From CAWCXF01 sp963799455 (GTDB lineage Bacteria; Pseudomonadota; Alphaproteobacteria; Rhodobacterales; Rhodobacteraceae): 64,000 nucleotides of DNA. The number at the start of each line of letters is the position of its first letter. The first letter of the stretch is position 1. Below, piece by piece: positions 9,685-19,319 of this stretch. Below the pieces are notes generated by a model, which ran no database searches, was not told the origin of the DNA, and saw only the letters and a list, made by a program, of their open reading frames with translations. The stretch lies in the NCBI GenBank assembly GCA_963799455.1, contig CAWCXF010000006.1, forward strand, positions 1-64,000. Reading direction: 5' to 3'. A program made the translations under genes and the position numbers.

Positions 9685-11100
9685 ATGAGGCTGGGAGACA
9701 TCGCCGACGGCATCGTGCGCTCGGCCGAGCGGATGCAGGACGGCGTGACGGGAATCTTCGAGCCCACCATCCGCCTCGGCGTCACGGGCCTCGCGCGCGC
9801 CGGCAAGACGGTGTTCATCACCTCTCTGGTGGCGAACCTGCTCGACCGCGGCCGGATGGCCCAGCTCAGGGCCGCCGCCGAGGGCCGGATCCGCTCCGTC
9901 TATCTTCAGCCGCAGCCCGACGACACGGTGCCGCGCTTCGACTTCGAGGGCTCGCTCGCCGCGCTCACCGGCCCCGACCCGCGCTGGCCCGAGCCCACGC
10001 GCGCGGTGTCGGAGCTGCGCCTGTCGATGCGGGTCCAGCCCTCGGGGCTCCTCGCCGGCCTGTCGGGGCTCAGGACGGTGCATCTCGACATCGTGGACTA
10101 CCCCGGCGAGTGGCTCCTCGACCTCGGGCTGATGGAGCGCTCCTACGACGAGTGGAGCGCGGACGTGCTGGGGCGGATCGAGGGGCGCGCCTCGGCCGAG
10201 CCGTTCCTCGCCGCCGCGCGCGCCGCCGAGCGGGGCGCCAAGCTCGACGAGGGCGCGGCGCGCGCGTTGGCGGAGACCTACACGCGGGCGCTGCGCGACT
10301 TCCGCGGGGCGGGCTACTCCGACTGCACGCCGGGCCGCTTCCTGATGCCCGGGGAGCTGGAGGGCTCGCCCGCGCTGACCTTCGCGCCGCTGCCACCCGG
10401 GGACGGCCGCGACCCGCGCGGATCGCTCGGGCGCGAGTTCGCGCGGCGATACGAGGCCTACAAGGCCCGCGTCGTGAGGCCCTTCTTCCGCGACCACTTC
10501 TCGCGCATCGAGCGCCAGGTGGTGCTGGTGGACGCGCTGGGCGCGATCCATCACGGGCCGCCCGCGGTCGAGGATCTGCGCCGCGCCATGGCCGACCTGC
10601 TGGGGGCCTTCAAGCCGGGGCGCAGCGCCTGGCTGACCTCGCTCGTCGCGGGACGGCGGGTCGAGCGCATCCTGTTCGCCGCCTCCAAGGCCGACCACAT
10701 CCACCACTCGCAGCACGCCCGCCTGACCGCGATCATGGAGGCGCTGGTCGAGGGCGCGCGCAGGCGGGCCGACTTCGCCGGCGCGCGCACGGCCGCCATG
10801 TCCATCGCCGCGCTCCGCGCCACCACCGAGCAGACCGTCGAGCACGGCGGCCGCTCGCTCGACGTGGTGCGCGGACGCCTCCTCGACACCGGGCGCGAGG
10901 CCGCGTTCCACCCCGGCGAGCTGCCGGTCGATCCGTCCTGGCTGCTCGACCCCGCGCGAGAGGGCGCCACCGCCTGGCTCGACGCCGACTACGCCGCGAT
11001 GCGCTTCGCGCCCGCGCCGCTCACCCTCAAGCCCGGCGACGGCCCGCCCCACATCCGCCTCGACAAGGCGGCCGAGTTCCTGATCGGGGACCGGCTGTGA
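9685..11100 (+). CDS. ycjX: YcjX family P-loop protein (DUF463)
   Basis: A 471-residue P-loop NTPase of the YcjX family. The Walker A motif is GLARAGKTVFITSLVANLL near residue 35, and a VHLDIVDYPGEWLLDL segment carries the Asp expected for the Walker B/G3 region. The family motif ASKADHIHHSQHARL occurs around residue 332. In other proteobacteria it is paired with YcjF and connected to envelope or phage-shock stress; the biochemical role is not settled. A GAGGGGG site lies 7 bases before the ATG. The ycjF-type gene follows after 151 bp on the same strand. Confidence 0.9.
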   Translation: MRLGDIADGIVRSAERMQDGVTGIFEPTIRLGVTGLARAGKTVFITSLVANLLDRGRMAQLRAAAEGRIRSVYLQPQPDDTVPRFDFEGSLAALTGPDPRWPEPTRAVSELRLSMRVQPSGLLAGLSGLRTVHLDIVDYPGEWLLDLGLMERSYDEWSADVLGRIEGRASAEPFLAAARAAERGAKLDEGAARALAETYTRALRDFRGAGYSDCTPGRFLMPGELEGSPALTFAPLPPGDGRDPRGSLGREFARRYEAYKARVVRPFFRDHFSRIERQVVLVDALGAIHHGPPAVEDLRRAMADLLGAFKPGRSAWLTSLVAGRRVERILFAASKADHIHHSQHARLTAIMEALVEGARRRADFAGARTAAMSIAALRATTEQTVEHGGRSLDVVRGRLLDTGREAAFHPGELPVDPSWLLDPAREGATAWLDADYAAMRFAPAPLTLKPGDGPPHIRLDKAAEFLIGDRL

Positions 11101-11251
11101 GCGGGAGGTCGGGGGGCGATGGCGCGATCGCGCGCGGGGGACGGGCAGGGGGCCGGGCTGCGGGCACGCCGCGCCCCGCGTCGCGGCTGGATGGCGCGTT
11201 CGGCGTGACGCGCGTCGGACGATGCGACCGGCTGCCGGCGGGGTCTGCGCC

Positions 11252-12487
11252 ATGAGCGACGAGACGCGCCGCACCGGACCCGTCCTGATCGACCTGGAGG
11301 ATCGGGCGCCGAAGCGCGCCGGCGAGGAGGGCGCAGCGCCCAAGGATCCCGCCACGGCGGATGCGGGGACCGGCACGCAGCCCCCGCCGCTCACCGATCC
11401 TTCCCGCGCGGGACGGCAGGCCGGCGCCGGGTCGCAGGGCGAGCCCGACCCGCTGCCCCTCACCGACCCCATCGCCGCGCCGCGCACGGGGCGTGCCGCG
11501 CCGCCGCGCGCCGGCCCCGTCACCATCGAGGACCTGCCGCTCGCCCCCTCGCCCGCCGACGCGCCGCCGGTGGACGAGGACGACGCGCCCACGGGCGAGG
11601 CGATGCGCACGCTCGCCGTGCTCTCGACGCGGCCGCCCTCGCGGCTCGGGGCCTGGGCGCTCAGGCTCGCGGGCGCGCTCGTGACCTTCGCCGTGTCGTT
11701 CGCCGCGTGGGAGTTCGTCGCGGCGCTGCTGGAGCGCAACGCGGTGCTGGGCGCGGTCGCGCTCGCGCTCACGGTCGCGCTCGCCGTCGTGCTCCTGGCC
11801 ATCGCCCTGCGCGAGTGGGCGGCCTTCGCACGGCTCGCGCGGCTCGACGAGCTGCACCGCGCGGCCGAGGCCGCCCACGTCGCGGGCGACCTGCGCGCGG
11901 CGCGCGACGTGGCCTTGCGCCTCGCCCGGCTCTATGCCGACCGCCCGGCGCTCGACCTCGCGCGGCGCGAGCTCGAGGCGAGCGCGGGCGACGTGATGGA
12001 CGCGCCCGACCTGCTGCGGCTCGCGGAGCTGCGCCTGCTCGCGCCGCTCGACGCCGCCGCCTCGCGCGAGGTCGAGGCCGCCGCGCGCCAGGTCGCGGCC
12101 GTCACCGCCGTGGTGCCCTTGGCCTTGGCCGACCTCGCGGTGGCGCTGACGGCGAACCTGCGGATGATCCGGCGCATCGCCGAGGTCTATGGCGGCCGAT
12201 CGGGGCGGCTCGAGACGATGCGGCTGACGCGCGCCGTGTTCGCGCATCTGGTGGCCACCGGCGCCGTCGCGGTGGGCGAGGACCTGATCGGCACGGTGGC
12301 GGGCGGCTCGCTGCTGACGCGCGTGTCGCGCCGCTTCGGGGAGGGCGTGGTCAACGGCGCGCTCACCGCGCGCGTCGGCGTCGCCGCCATGGAGGTCTGC
12401 CGGCCGATGCCGTTCCGCGCCGTGCGCCGGCCCTCGGTGACGGCGATGGTCCAGCGCGCGCTGACCGGCGTGCTGATCCGCGAGTAG
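11252..12487 (+). CDS. ycjF: YcjF/DUF697 family inner-membrane protein
   Basis: A 411-residue protein. The first about 125 residues are Pro/Ala/Asp-rich and probably cytoplasmic, starting MSDETRRTGPVLIDLEDRAP. Two hydrophobic helices follow at roughly residues 135-180 (LAGALVTFAVSFAAWEFVAA and a second AVALALTVALAVVLLAIAL), then a long soluble helical domain with the DUF697 region RMIRRIAEVYGGRSGRLETM. This is the usual partner of YcjX. ATG 11252 is preferred to one at 11222 because it begins the acidic conserved MSDE segment. Function is inferred only by association with YcjX. Confidence 0.85.
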   Translation: MSDETRRTGPVLIDLEDRAPKRAGEEGAAPKDPATADAGTGTQPPPLTDPSRAGRQAGAGSQGEPDPLPLTDPIAAPRTGRAAPPRAGPVTIEDLPLAPSPADAPPVDEDDAPTGEAMRTLAVLSTRPPSRLGAWALRLAGALVTFAVSFAAWEFVAALLERNAVLGAVALALTVALAVVLLAIALREWAAFARLARLDELHRAAEAAHVAGDLRAARDVALRLARLYADRPALDLARRELEASAGDVMDAPDLLRLAELRLLAPLDAAASREVEAAARQVAAVTAVVPLALADLAVALTANLRMIRRIAEVYGGRSGRLETMRLTRAVFAHLVATGAVAVGEDLIGTVAGGSLLTRVSRRFGEGVVNGALTARVGVAAMEVCRPMPFRAVRRPSVTAMVQRALTGVLIRE

Positions 12488-12553
12488 CCCCGCCGCCTCG
12501 AAGCGCCCCGACCGACGCCCTAGATGACGCCGCGACGCCGAGGGGAGACGCCG

Positions 12554-14206
12554 ATGGAGAGCCTGGCCAGAGACCTGCGCGAGATGCAGCGAATGCCGCT
12601 GACCGCGGAGCACGTCCGCCGCATCCGCCGCATCGGGCGGGAGCGGCGATGGTCCGCGGGCGAGATCGTCCAGCGCCCCGGCGAGCGGGCCGACACCTTC
12701 ACCTACGTCGAAGAGGGCGAGATCGAGGTGCTCGACCCCTACACGAGGGCCAACGAGCTCGACGCCAGGCTGGGGCCGGGCCAGTTCATGGGCGAGATCG
12801 TGTTCCTGTCCGGCGGCACCTGGTTCGGCACGCTGCGCGCCGTCACCGACGTGCGCGCGATCGAGGCCCCGCGCGAGGCCATGCTGGAGCTGATGCGCGA
12901 CGTGCCCGAGATCTCGGACATCGTCGTCACCGTGTTCTCGGCCCGCCGGCGGCGGCTGATCGAGCAGGGCGACAGCGCGCTCATCCTGGTCGGCGCCGAG
13001 GCCGACCGCGACCTGCGCCGCCTGCAGGCCTTCGCCGGGCGCAACCGCATCCCCACGCGCACCTACGAGCTGGGCTCCGAGGAGGCCGCGGCGCTGGCGC
13101 GCCGCTGCGACATCGGGGACGACCTGCCCTTCGTCGTCTTCGGCGAGGGGCAGGTGATCGCCGACGCGACGCCGCGCGCGGTGGCCCGCCATCTCGGCCT
13201 CGACCTCGATCTGGGCGCGGGCGACGCGGTGGACGTGCTGATCGTCGGCGGCGGCCCGGCCGGCGTCGCGGCCGGGGTCTACGCGGGCGCCGAGGGGCTC
13301 TCGGCGCTGGTGATCGAGGATCTCACCATCGGCGGTCAGGCCGGCACGTCGAGCCGGATCGAGAACTACATGGGCTTCCCAACCGGCATCTCGGGCGCCG
13401 ACCTGTGCTGGCGCGGCGAGGTCCAGGCGATGCGCTTCGGCACCCGCTTCGCGGTGCCGCGCCGCGCCGCGCGGATCGAGCGGCGGGACGAGGGCTTCTG
13501 CGTCACGCTGGAGGACGGCGACACGGTCTGCGCGCGCGCCGTCATCGTCGCCACCGGCGTGCAGTACCGCCGCCTGCCGCTCGACCGGCTGGAGGCGTTC
13601 GAGGGCGCGGGCGTCTACTACGCCGCGACCGAGGTCGAGGCGCGCTTCTGCCGCGACTCGGAGGTGGCGGTGATCGGCGGCGGCAACTCCGCGGGCCAGG
13701 CGGCGATGTTCCTCTCTCGCAGCGCGCGCCACGTCCACCTTCTGGTGCGCGGCGAGGGGCTCGCGGCCTCGATGTCGGACTACCTGCTGTCGCGGCTCGA
13801 GCACGAGCCGCACGTGAGCATCCACACCCGCACGCGGGTGAGCGCGCTGCACGGCGAGGACGCGCTCGAGGCGGTGACGATCCACGAGGCCTCGGGCGGC
13901 GAGGACTGGCGCCTGCCGACCCGCGCGCTCTTCGTGATGGCGGGGGCGGCGCCAAACACCGAGTGGCTGTCGGGCCTTGTGGCGCTCGACGACAAGGGCT
14001 TCGTGCTGACCGGCGCGGAGGCCGGCGCGGCGCTCTCCTTCGCCACCTCCGAGCCGGGCGTCTTCGCCGCCGGCGACGTCCGCGCGGCCTCCGTCAAGCG
14101 CGTGGCCTCGGCCGTGGGCGAGGGCTCGGTGGCGATCTCCCAGGTCTGGCGCCACCTCGAGGACGGCGCCGCCCGGATGGGCCAGCGCGGCGCGGCGGCG
14201 GAGTGA
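12554..14206 (+). CDS. Cyclic-nucleotide-binding domain / thioredoxin-like / thioredoxin-reductase-like FAD protein
   Basis: A 550-residue three-part protein. Residues about 30-130 are a cyclic-nucleotide-binding fold (RPGERADTFTYVEEGEIEVL, then GPGQFMGEIVFLSGGTWFGT). Residues 135-215 are a thioredoxin/glutaredoxin-like domain without a CxxC. Residues 225-540 are a two-dinucleotide-binding oxidoreductase: FAD motif VDVLIVGGGPAGVAAGVYAG, then GGQAGTSSRIENYMGFP, NAD(P)H motif EVAVIGGGNSAGQAAMFLS and final FAD motif EPGVFAAGDVRAASVKRVA. Where thioredoxin reductase has its redox CxxC, this protein reads VYYAATEVEARFC, so it cannot run the classical disulfide relay. GAGGGGAG precedes ATG 12554, chosen over 12524. 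Ligand and electron acceptor are unknown. Confidence 0.85.
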   Translation: MESLARDLREMQRMPLTAEHVRRIRRIGRERRWSAGEIVQRPGERADTFTYVEEGEIEVLDPYTRANELDARLGPGQFMGEIVFLSGGTWFGTLRAVTDVRAIEAPREAMLELMRDVPEISDIVVTVFSARRRRLIEQGDSALILVGAEADRDLRRLQAFAGRNRIPTRTYELGSEEAAALARRCDIGDDLPFVVFGEGQVIADATPRAVARHLGLDLDLGAGDAVDVLIVGGGPAGVAAGVYAGAEGLSALVIEDLTIGGQAGTSSRIENYMGFPTGISGADLCWRGEVQAMRFGTRFAVPRRAARIERRDEGFCVTLEDGDTVCARAVIVATGVQYRRLPLDRLEAFEGAGVYYAATEVEARFCRDSEVAVIGGGNSAGQAAMFLSRSARHVHLLVRGEGLAASMSDYLLSRLEHEPHVSIHTRTRVSALHGEDALEAVTIHEASGGEDWRLPTRALFVMAGAAPNTEWLSGLVALDDKGFVLTGAEAGAALSFATSEPGVFAAGDVRAASVKRVASAVGEGSVAISQVWRHLEDGAARMGQRGAAAE

Positions 14207-14302
14207 CGCTGCCGTGACAGGATGGGAACCGTCCCTCCCCCTCGCCGGTTCTCCTCCCATGCCCCGCCTCAGAGCGGGCTGAACCCCAAGGGAGGATGCT
14301 TC

Positions 14303-14821
14303 ATGACCCCGATCAAGCTCGCCACCGTCTCGGCCTTCGCCGTGGCTCTTTCGGGCGGCGCCGCGCTCGCCATGTCCCACGGCATGATGGGCGACTTCGA
14401 CGCCGACGGCGACGCCATGGTGACGCAGGACGAGTTCAACACCGGCTTCGGCGGCTCCGGCACCTTCGGCAGGATGGACGCCGACGCGAGCGGCTCGCTC
14501 TCCGAGGACGAGATGGCCGCGGACACCAGCGGCACCATGATGATGGAGGACTACGACGCCGACGCCTCCGGCGACGTGAGCGAGGACGAGTTCAACGAGG
14601 CGACCTTCCGCGGCTACGACGCGGACGAGTCGGGCGACCTCAACGAGGAGGAGTTCGGTCAGATCGACACCGACATGAGTGAAGGCGGCCGCTTCATGAT
14701 GGACGATGCGGCCATGGAGGGCGACGCGGCCATGGAGGGCGACGCGGCCATGGAGGGCGACGCCGAGATGGAGGGCGACGCCGAGATGGAGGCCGAGGGC
14801 GAGGAGGCCACCGACGGCTGA
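14303..14821 (+). CDS. Exported EF-hand calcium-binding protein with a repetitive acidic tail
   Basis: A 172-residue protein with an N-terminal signal peptide (hydrophobic core VSAFAVALSGGAALA, cleavage probably after ALA). Four EF-hand-type loops are visible: DFDADGDAMVTQDEF, MDADASGSLSEDEM, YDADASGDVSEDEF and YDADESGDLNEEEF. The last 35 residues are an imperfect five-fold repeat of AMEGDA/EMEGDA, encoded by an 18-bp tandem repeat at 14708-14797. A periplasmic or secreted calcium-binding or buffering role is inferred. GGAGGA lies 7 bases before the ATG. An intrinsic-terminator-like hairpin follows at 14904. It is probably monocistronic. Confidence 0.85.
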   Translation: MTPIKLATVSAFAVALSGGAALAMSHGMMGDFDADGDAMVTQDEFNTGFGGSGTFGRMDADASGSLSEDEMAADTSGTMMMEDYDADASGDVSEDEFNEATFRGYDADESGDLNEEEFGQIDTDMSEGGRFMMDDAAMEGDAAMEGDAAMEGDAEMEGDAEMEAEGEEATDG

Positions 14822-14903
14822 CCTTCGGGCGCTGGACCCCGTGTCCGGCGCCGCCTATACGGCCCGGCATGACGCGGGCCGCCCCATCGGGACGAATTAG
14901 CGG

Positions 14904-14935
14904 CCCGGCCTCCTGACCAAGGGGGCCGGGTTCTT
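14904..14935 (+). terminator. Terminator-like hairpin between the EF-hand gene and ileS
   Basis: CCCGGCC at 14904-14910 pairs with GGCCGGG at 14924-14930 across a 13-base loop and is followed immediately by TTCTT. It lies 80 bp after the EF-hand stop and 50 bp before the ileS start, consistent with ending the EF-hand transcript. Confidence 0.6.
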
Positions 14936-14982
14936 CGCATGCTCGCCCCCACGCAGGGCCCCTTCGTCCCAGGAGCCTCCCC

Positions 14983-17976
14983 ATGAGCCCCGATACGCCG
15001 CCCGACCCGGCGCCCGACTACCGCGACACTCTGAACCTCCCCTCGACCGACTTCCCGATGCGCGCGGGCCTGCCCAGGCGCGAGCCCGACTGGCTCGCCC
15101 GCTGGGAGCGGATCGGCGTCTACGACCGCCTGCGCGAGAAGGCCGAGGGGCGGGAGCCCTTCACGCTCCACGACGGGCCCACCCTACGCCAACGGCCACC
15201 TCCACATCGGCCACGCGCTCAACAAGATCCTCAAGGACATGGTGGTGCGCTCGCGCCAGATGATGGGGGCGGACGCGCGCTACGTGCCGGGCTGGGACTG
15301 CCACGGCCTGCCGATCGAGTGGAAGATCGAGGAGCAGTATCGCGAGCGCGGCCGCGACAAGGACCAGGTGCCCGTGGTGGAGTTCCGCCGCGAGTGCCGC
15401 GAGTTCGCTGCGGCTTGGGTGGACGTCCAGCGCGAGGAGTTCCGGCGCCTGGGCGTGACGGGCAACTGGGCCGACCCGTATCTGACGATGGATTTTCATG
15501 CGGAGCGCGTGATCGCGGAGTCGTTCCAGAAGTTCCTGATGTCGGGAGTGCTGTATCAGGGCTCCAAGCCCGTGATGTGGTCGCCGGTGGAGCGCACGGC
15601 GCTGGCCGAGGCGGAGGTGGAGTATCGCGAGCGGCAGACGGACGCGGTGTGGGTGGCAGTTTCCCGTAACATGTCCGACATTTCGCAGTATCACTCGGGC
15701 TACACTCCCCCATTCGTCTCCGGAAACCACCCGGGGACGACGACATCGAACCGGGCCATGTATCGAAGAACTCGCAGACTGCATCTGTTGTCATTTGGAC
15801 AACGACCCCATGGACGATCCCGCCAAACCGGGCGTCTGCTTCAACCCGGAAGTCAGCTACGCCGTATACGAGGTGACCGGCCGCCCGAAGGAAGCTGGCT
15901 CAGGTCGGGCGACCGCTGACCTTTCGCAGAGTTGACCGAGCGGAGGACTTTTTCAGGCGGCCCGCATTACCTGGATCAGTACGAATGGCGCCGGCCTGTG
16001 GTCTCCCGGTGAGCTCGACACTATGGAGGTGCACACACCCCCTCCGCGGAGCCGAGGGCGCGGGAAGCGAATGGGACTTCGACGTCCCTCTCCTCCCCGG
16101 CGATCACGTCACCGACGACGCGGGCACCGGCTTCGTCCACACCGCGCCCTCGCACGGCGACGACGACTACGAGATCGGCCGCCGCCACGGCCTGCCCATG
16201 ACCTACAACGTCGAGGGCGACGGGACCTTCCGCGCGGACCTCCCCTTCTTCGGCGGGCAGGCGATCGTGAAGCCCGACGGCAAGCCGGGCGGCGCCAACC
16301 GCGCCGTCATCGAAAAGCTGGTGGAGGTGGGCGCGCTGCTCGCCCGGGCCCGCATCACGATCTCGGACGCCCACTCCTGGCGCTCCAAGGCTCCCGTCAT
16401 CCGGCTCAACCGCCCGCAGTGGTTCGCCGCCATCGACCGCCCCGTGGGCGACGGGCTCGACGCCTACGGCGCCACCATCCGCGAGCGCGCGCTGCGCTCG
16501 ACCGACGAGCTGGTGGCCTTCACGCCGCGCACGGGCCGCAACCGGCTGCACTCCATGCTGTCGAGCCGCCCCGACTGGGTACTGTCGCGCCAGCGCGCCT
16601 GGGGCGTGCCGCTGACCGCCTTCACGCGGCGCGGCGCCAAGCCCGACGACCCCCAGTTCCTGCTGCGCGATGAGGCCGTCAACGCCCGCATCCTCGCGGC
16701 CTTCGAGGCCGAGGGGGCCGACGCCTGGTACGCCGAGGGCGCCGAGGCCCGGTTCCTCGGACCCGACCACGACCCCGACGAGTGGGAGATGGTCACCGAC
16801 ATCCTCGACGTGTGGTTCGACAGCGGCTCGACCCACGCCTTCGTGCTGCGCGACCGCGCGGACGGCTCCGAGGACGGGCTCGCCGACCTCTACCTCGAAG
16901 GCACCGACCAGCACCGCGGCTGGTTCCAGTCCTCCATGCTCCAGGCCTGCGGCACGATCGGGCGGGCGCCCTACCGCGGCGTGCTGACCCACGGCTTCAC
17001 GCTCGACGCCCGCGGGCAGAAGATGTCCAAGAGCGTCGGCAACACCGTCGCGCCCGAGGAGGTCGTGCGCCAATACGGCGCCGACATCCTGCGCCTGTGG
17101 GTCGCGCAGTCGGACTACACCGCCGACCTCAGGATCGGGGACGAGATCCTGCGCGGCGTCGCCGACGGCTACCGCCGCCTGCGCAACACGCTGCGCTTCG
17201 TGCTGGGCAACCTGCCCGAGACGGTGCCTCAGGCCCCCGACGAGATGCCGGAGCTGGAGGCTTGGATCCTCCACCGCATCGCCCAGCTCGACGCCCAGGT
17301 CCGCGCCGGCTACGAAGCCTACGACTTCCAGGGCGTGTGGCGGGCGGTGTTCGACTTCGCCACGCTGGACCTGTCGTCCTTCTACTTCGACGTGCGCAAG
17401 GACGTGCTCTACTGCGATCCGGACGACAGCCCGCGGCGCCGCGCCGCGCTCTTCGTGCTCCACGCCCTGTTCGAGCGGCTGACCACCTGGCTCGCGCCGA
17501 TCCTCGTCTTCACCGCGGAGGAGGTGTGGCTCGAGCGCCGTCCCGGCGAGGGCTCCTCGGTCCACCTCCAGGACATGCCGCCCGTGCCTTCGGGCTGGCG
17601 CGACGACGCGCTCGGCCGCCGCTGGGAGGCCATCCGCCGCGTGCGCCGCGTCGTCACCGGCGCGCTGGAGGAGGCGCGGCGCGACAAGGTGATCGGCGCC
17701 TCGCTGGAGGCCGCGCCCACGGTCCATGTGGACGAGGGCACTGCGGCGCTCCTGTGCTCCGTGCCCTTCGCCGACCTGTGCATCGTCTCGGAGGCGACGG
17801 TGAGCGAGGCGCCGGCGCCCAAGGGCGCATTCCGCCTCGACGACGCCCCCGGCGTGGCGGTGTCCTTCGCCGAGGCGACAGGCTCGAAATGCCTGCGCTG
17901 CTGGAAGATCCTGCCCGATGTCGGCACCCACGCCCACCCGGGCGTGTGCGCGCGCTGCGACGCCGCGCTCGACTGA
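14983..17976 (+). pseudogene. ileS: Isoleucyl-tRNA synthetase, interrupted by frameshifts
   Basis: Class I synthetase charging tRNA-Ile. The start MSPDTPPDPAPDYRDTLNLP is normal. At about 15180 one extra base breaks the first signature: the HDGPPYANGHLHIGHA equivalent must be read in two frames. The reading continues cleanly (GWDCHGLPIEWK) to about 15655, then enters a scrambled stretch to about 16047. It resumes at HPLRGAEGAGSEWDFDVPLL and runs intact to 17976, including the KMSKS motif (DARGQKMSKSVGN) and the zinc site CLRCWKILPDVGTHAHPGVC. The outer parts are in the same frame. IleRS is normally essential, so either this is a sequencing/assembly fault or another copy exists; the sequence alone does not decide. 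Confidence 0.85.
15656..16047 (+). other. Scrambled, composition-shifted patch inside ileS
   Basis: Recognisable IleRS pieces appear in successive frames. Residues equivalent to ASVVIWTTTPWTIPPNRA read from 15781 in frame 1. VCFNPEVSYAVYEVTGRPK reads from 15834 in the next frame. GSWLRSGDR reads from 15890 in the third frame, and CTHPLRGAE returns to the outer frame near 16030. Codons such as TCT, GTT, ATT and ACA are rare elsewhere in the window. About 125 bases before 15781 match nothing expected. The pattern suggests consensus errors or a patch from divergent DNA. Confidence 0.7.
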
Positions 17977-18659
17977 GCGCGGCGTGACGGCGCGCCCGTC
18001 CGACGGCGGATCGCGGCGGTCTTGCTCGACCTGGCGCGGGCGCGGGGTTCGGGGACGTGCCGCCCCTTCCAGGCGGCGCGGCGCCTCGACCCGAACCGGC
18101 GCCCGCCGTCGGACGGCGCGCGCGGCGTCGTGGGCAGCGTCCGGCGACGGCGCCCGCTGCTGGCGCGGTTTCCCCTTCATCGTTGGCCTGAGGATGTCAA
18201 GGCGGGTCTCGCCGGCGGGCGGGACGTTCGGGTCGGAGGGTCGGGCGTGCCGTTCGAGGGGTTCTTCGTGCACGGGGTGGGACGGGGCGGCGAGGGTGTC
18301 GAGGGCGCGCTCGTGGCCCGGGGCGCCTCCGACGCCCTCCGGCGGGCGACGACGGCCCGCGGCGTCGGCGAGCCGGGGGTGGGGGTGCGCCGGGTCGGCG
18401 GCGAGGGTGTCCTCGACGCTCAGGCGGTTCTCCCAGCCATCGGCCGAAGTCGCAGAGGCGGCCGGTCGGGCCGTCCCCCGGCGGGCGCCGCCCCGCTCGG
18501 CGAGCGTGGCCCCGGCGGCCGGTCGGACGTCGTCCGCGTGGTCGGGATCGAGCAGGCCCCGACGGACGCCCGCGGCCTCTAGCCCGTCGAGGTGACGGCT
18601 CCTCCCGGGCATGGCGGCCTGCAGGACGAGGGGCGGCCGGTCGAGGCGCTCGGCGTGCA
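17977..18659. other. Stretch without a recognised gene (transposon-debris flank)
   Basis: No frame on either strand gives a recognisable protein, and long open frames here are Arg/Pro/Gly-rich artefacts of GC content. It lies between the end of ileS and a decayed IS66-type segment on the minus strand and is probably the further-decayed tail of that element. Confidence 0.5.
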
Positions 18660-18990
18660 CCCAGCCCCGGAAGCCTGCGAGGCGGCGGGCCGGGTGGACG
18701 CCCTTCCGGTCCGGCGAGAAGCGGTGGAGCGCGGCGCGACGCGCGTCCCCGCTCCGAGGGCGCGCGTCGCGCATGTGGGTCCACGGTCGCGCCGGGCGCG
18801 TCTCGCCGCCCAGGACGTGCCGTCCGGTCGCCTCGGCCGAGGGCTCCGGCGGGGCCGTCGCCTCGCCGACCCGGCCGGCCAGCGTCGAGCGGTCGAGGTC
18901 GATGCCCTCGCGCTCGAAGATCCGGCTCTGGCGACACAGGGCAAGGTGACAGGCCGTGCTTCGAGACGAGGACGTGCCCGAGCCGGCCCG
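18660..18990 (-). pseudogene. Decayed IS66-family TnpC transposase fragment
   Basis: Reading the minus strand across small frame changes gives GRLGHVLVSKHGL, then SRIFEREGIDLDRSTLAG, then GRHVLGGETRP, then MRDARPRSGDARRAALHRFS and DRKGVHPARRLAGFRG. This is the order of the central part of IS66 TnpC proteins (lifelong conserved SRIFAREGxxLDRSTLADWVG and SPDRKGxHPxxHLAGFRG blocks). Start, end and catalytic residues are lost and no complete frame exists. Recognition is from remembered family consensus and was not searched. Confidence 0.6.
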
Positions 18991-19319
18991 GCCCCGGACC
19001 CGCGCCGCGCCGGTCGGGAGGGCAGCGCGGCGCCCGTTCCTCGGCTCCAGGCCGCCACGTCGTCACAGCCCAGCGCGTGATTCCGTGCCACCGCGCCCCG
19101 GCCGACCCGGCCGGAGCGCGTCCCGACCGGGCAGGATCGGCTCGGGCGCTCCGGGCTCCTTCGTGGCCGCATGATCCGGGCGCCCGACCGGCTCGGTCGG
19201 GCTGGACGATGCTCTGGTCCCCGGACAGGCTCTCCTCGACGCCCCTCGGCTCCTCCGCCTCCGCCAGCCGCCGGCTCGTGTCCATCACGTCCGGCGTCGT
19301 CGCCAAAAGGGGTCTGCCC

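Noticed and set aside
14850..14935. tRNA or small RNA before ileS
   Set aside because: No T-loop-like GTTCGANTC or acceptor pairing was found; only a terminator-like stem is supported.
15181..15240. Programmed frameshifting in ileS at the first break
   Set aside because: The extra base sits inside the signature motif, no slippery heptamer was seen, and further breaks follow; error or decay is simpler.
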